A DNA stretch of 64,000 bases from Saccharothrix sp. ALI-22-I (GTDB lineage: Bacteria; Actinomycetota; Actinomycetes; Mycobacteriales; Pseudonocardiaceae), in the NCBI RefSeq assembly GCF_001984175.1, contig NZ_MTQP01000067.1:310001-374000 (forward strand). Direction: 5' to 3'. This document shows, piece after piece, positions 61,709-64,000 of this stretch. The translations under genes and the position numbers were made by a program. The notes under the pieces are model-generated. The model had not been told where the DNA came from. It saw only the letters and a program-made list of their open reading frames with translations, and searched no databases. Numbering within the stretch: position 1 is the stretch's first letter; the number at the start of each line of letters is the position of its first letter.

Positions 61709-63274
61709 ATGACGGGTGTCGACGTGATCGCGGATGAACTGCACGTGGCCGTGTTGTCGCGTTTTCCGGTGTTGGGCACGCTGCGCGGGATTCCCGGCTA
61801 CGACGACCAGCTCACCGACTACCGCGAAGAGGCCGACGAGCGGTTCGCCGCAGTGCTGGAGGACATCGCGAAGCGGGCGGACGCGATCGATCCCGAGCCG
61901 CTGACCAGGACGGATCGCGTCACCCGGACCATGATCGGGTACCAGGCGTCCGCGTTGCGCGATCAGGTCGTCGAACGGTGGGTGGAGTTCACCGTCAGCG
62001 ATCTGATCTCGACGCCGGTGCCCATCGTGTTGCACACGTTGGACGACACGCCGTCGGACGCTGAACGGCAGCGGGCGGATTACGAAGTCCGGTTGAGCAG
62101 GCTTCCCGCATTTTTCGGGGCATTGGCACAACGGCACCGCGACGGGATTCGGGCCGGGCGGTTGCCGGTGGCGCGGTTGGTCCGGGCGGCTATCGCCCAA
62201 CTCGACGGGAAAGCGGAGCTGCCCGGAGTGCGCGAGTACCGGGACGCGTTGGCGGCCGACGTGCTGCCGCACGGACGTGAGGACGACCGGGCCGGTGTGT
62301 GTTGGCTGCCTGACGGCGAGCAGCTGTACGCCTCGGCGGCTCGCCGGCACACCACCACCGGCCGGACGGCCGACGAGCTGCACCGGATGGGCCTCGAAGT
62401 GCTGGACGGCCTCGCCGCCGAGTACGCGACGCTCGGCAAGGAAGTGTTCGGGACGTCGGACGTCAGCGAGGTGTTCACCCGGCTCCAGAACGGTCCGCGG
62501 TGGCGGGACGGTGCGGAGATGGTCGCCGCCGCCCGCGCGATCGTGCGCAAGGCCGAAGCCGCCGCGCCGCAGTGGTTCCGGCAGGTGCCCGAGGAGAAGT
62601 GCGTGGTGCGCACCTATCCGGACGGCACACCGGCCGCGACGCCTCCCTCGTACCTGATGGGCGCGGTGGACGGGTCGCGGCCGGGCACCTACTCCGTCAA
62701 CCCGGCGCAGTTGTCCGGGAAGCACAACGCGGAAGCCTTGGCCTTTCACGAGGCTGTGCCCGGTCACCACTTCGACGGCGCGACCCGCATGGCGCGCACG
62801 GATCTGTCGGTGTGGCGGCGCACCGCCGGCGTGAGCGCTTTCGCCGAGGGCTGGGCGCTGTACGCGGAACGCCTGGCCGACGAGATGGGCCTGTACTCCG
62901 ACAGCCTGGCCCGGTTGGGGATGCTCACGTTCGACTCGATGCGGGCCGGGCGGCTGGTGGTGGACACCGGGTTGCACGCGTTCGGCTGGAGCCGTGCGCG
63001 GGCGGTGGAGTTCCTGCTCGCCAACACGCCGATGGCACCGGATCTCGTCGAGTCCGAAGTGGACCGTTACCTGGCCAATCCGGGGCAGGCGTTGGCGTAC
63101 ATGGTCGGGCGGCTGGAGATCCAGCGGCTGCGCCGGGACGCCGAGACGCGCCTGGGTGACGCGTTCGACGTCCGCGATTTCCACGAGGTCGTGCTGTCCG
63201 AGGCCCGTGTTCCGCTGTCCACGCTGGCCGACCTGGTGGAGGAGTGGATTCAGTCGCTGATCCGCCGCCGGTAG
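61709..63274 (+). CDS. DUF885 metallopeptidase (521 aa)
   Basis: ATG at 61709. DUF885 family: the zinc motif HEAVPGHH starts at about residue 347, with FAEGWALYAERLADEMG downstream supplying the third ligand and LGMLTFDSMRAGRLVVDTGL further on. No signal peptide, so cytoplasmic. Its substrate is unknown. Its last 25 bases overlap the convergent permease gene. Confidence 0.88.
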   Translation: MTGVDVIADELHVAVLSRFPVLGTLRGIPGYDDQLTDYREEADERFAAVLEDIAKRADAIDPEPLTRTDRVTRTMIGYQASALRDQVVERWVEFTVSDLISTPVPIVLHTLDDTPSDAERQRADYEVRLSRLPAFFGALAQRHRDGIRAGRLPVARLVRAAIAQLDGKAELPGVREYRDALAADVLPHGREDDRAGVCWLPDGEQLYASAARRHTTTGRTADELHRMGLEVLDGLAAEYATLGKEVFGTSDVSEVFTRLQNGPRWRDGAEMVAAARAIVRKAEAAAPQWFRQVPEEKCVVRTYPDGTPAATPPSYLMGAVDGSRPGTYSVNPAQLSGKHNAEALAFHEAVPGHHFDGATRMARTDLSVWRRTAGVSAFAEGWALYAERLADEMGLYSDSLARLGMLTFDSMRAGRLVVDTGLHAFGWSRARAVEFLLANTPMAPDLVESEVDRYLANPGQALAYMVGRLEIQRLRRDAETRLGDAFDVRDFHEVVLSEARVPLSTLADLVEEWIQSLIRRR

Positions 63275-64000
63275 AGGGCGGTGGCCAGGACGAAGGACGC
63301 GATGAGCAGTCCGACCGACCAGGCCAGCGCGATCCAGCCCTGGTCGCCGATGGGCGTGCCGGTGAGCAGGCCGCGCACGGTCTCGATGACGGGGGTGATC
63401 GGCTGGTGTTGGCTGATGCCCCGGAGGAACGACGGCATGGTCTCCGTCGGCACGAAAGCGCTGCTCAAGTACGGCAGGAACAGCATGAAGAAGCTCAACG
63501 CGCTGGCCGACTCGACCGACTTCGCGATCGAGCCGAGGCCCGCCGCCAGCCACGACATCGCCAGCACGTAGAGCAGGAGCAGCCCCACCGCGGCGACCCA
63601 CTCCACCAGCGAGGCCGACGGGCAGAAGCCCATGGCGATCGCCGCGCCGATGACGACCGTGGTGGACAGGGCGTTGCGGGCGACGCTGGCCGTCACGTGG
63701 CCGGTCAGCACGGCGAAGCTGCGGATCGGCATGGAGCGCAAGCGGTCGATCATGCCCTTTTGCATGTCGTCCGCGACGGACATCGCGGTGGACGCGGCGC
63801 CGTAGCCCACGCACAGTAGGATGATGCCGGGCACCACGTAGTTGATGTACGCGGTGCCGGTGTTGATCGCGCCGCCGAAGACGTAGACGAACAGGGCCAT
63901 CATCAGCAGTGGCAGGACGATGGACATGATCAACGTGTCGACGTTGCGCCTGCCCAGCCGGATGCTGCGACCGATCATGGTCATCGAGTCGCTGATCGCG
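63250..64000 (-). CDS. ABC-2 type transporter permease (start beyond or near window edge)
   Basis: Minus strand, the frame is open to the right edge; ATG at 63984 is an internal candidate start, but the family normally has ~15 more residues ending ..SDSMTMIGRS. Six membrane segments, with LPLLMMALFVYVFGGAIN and LRSMPIRSFAVLTGHV of the drug-exporter (DrrB-like) class. Its ATPase partner should lie to the right. Confidence 0.83.
   Translation of the reverse strand, partial: AISDSMTMIGRSIRLGRRNVDTLIMSIVLPLLMMALFVYVFGGAINTGTAYINYVVPGIILLCVGYGAASTAMSVADDMQKGMIDRLRSMPIRSFAVLTGHVTASVARNALSTTVVIGAAIAMGFCPSASLVEWVAAVGLLLLYVLAMSWLAAGLGSIAKSVESASALSFFMLFLPYLSSAFVPTETMPSFLRGISQHQPITPVIETVRGLLTGTPIGDQGWIALAWSVGLLIASFVLATALYRRRISD

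Overview
The window is high-GC actinobacterial DNA. GTG and TTG starts, GTGA/ATGA gene overlaps and the flanking gene families suggest Pseudonocardiales, but the genus is a guess. Positions 1 to about 54,297 are one integrated temperate siphophage plus cargo. Its tyrosine integrase is cut by the left edge. Its right end is marked by a 3' half of a tRNA-Arg(CCG) gene (attR), followed by that tRNA's own terminator. From 54,388 to 64,000 is host chromosome.

Layout. 1-1428: integrase and excisionase on the minus strand. 1506-14571: about 28 small minus-strand phage genes of mostly unknown function. 14572-16592: a 2-kb region without a convincing large gene, holding repeated operator/promoter sites and structured RNA candidates. 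16593-17883: HNH nuclease, tRNA-Trp, endolysin. 17957-36374: terminase, portal, MuF-like protein, scaffold, capsid, connectors, tail tube, frameshifted tail chaperones, tape measure, tail tip and fibre. 36371-37036: holin-like genes. 37107-47483: regulators, Cas4-like nuclease, replication ATPase, resolvase-like nuclease, split primase, metallophosphoesterase and a two-piece sigma-like pair. 47712-54058: DUF2637 membrane protein, XRE-TPR regulator, small genes and a graspetide-type RiPP cluster (precursor, ATP-grasp ligase, PIMT-like methyltransferase).

The outstanding feature is in the minus-strand operon 5114-14571. Nearly every junction between non-overlapping genes holds a copy of one ~60-nt element, 17 copies in all. 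On the minus strand each copy has the core of a type II hammerhead self-cleaving ribozyme: GGC, GAAA, a closed stem III, UC or UU at the cleavage site, a closed 7-bp stem I, CUGANGA, GCC. Stem I exists in about eight sequence versions that nearly all keep full pairing, stem III differs in most copies, and one copy changes both strands of stem II. Junctions without a ribozyme are overlapping stop/start codons. The operon therefore looks built to cut itself into one- or two-gene mRNAs, each with a hairpin at both ends.

A second dispersed signal, TGTGTAACYTGAGA and close variants, occurs about 18 times in phage intergenic regions, often as inverted pairs, and probably combines operator and -10 promoter functions. 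The chromosomal flank holds an amidohydrolase, a LacI-type regulator divergent from a fructose-type ABC transporter (frcBCA), an MFS exporter divergent from an ArsR-like regulator, a DUF885 peptidase and a partial ABC-2 permease.
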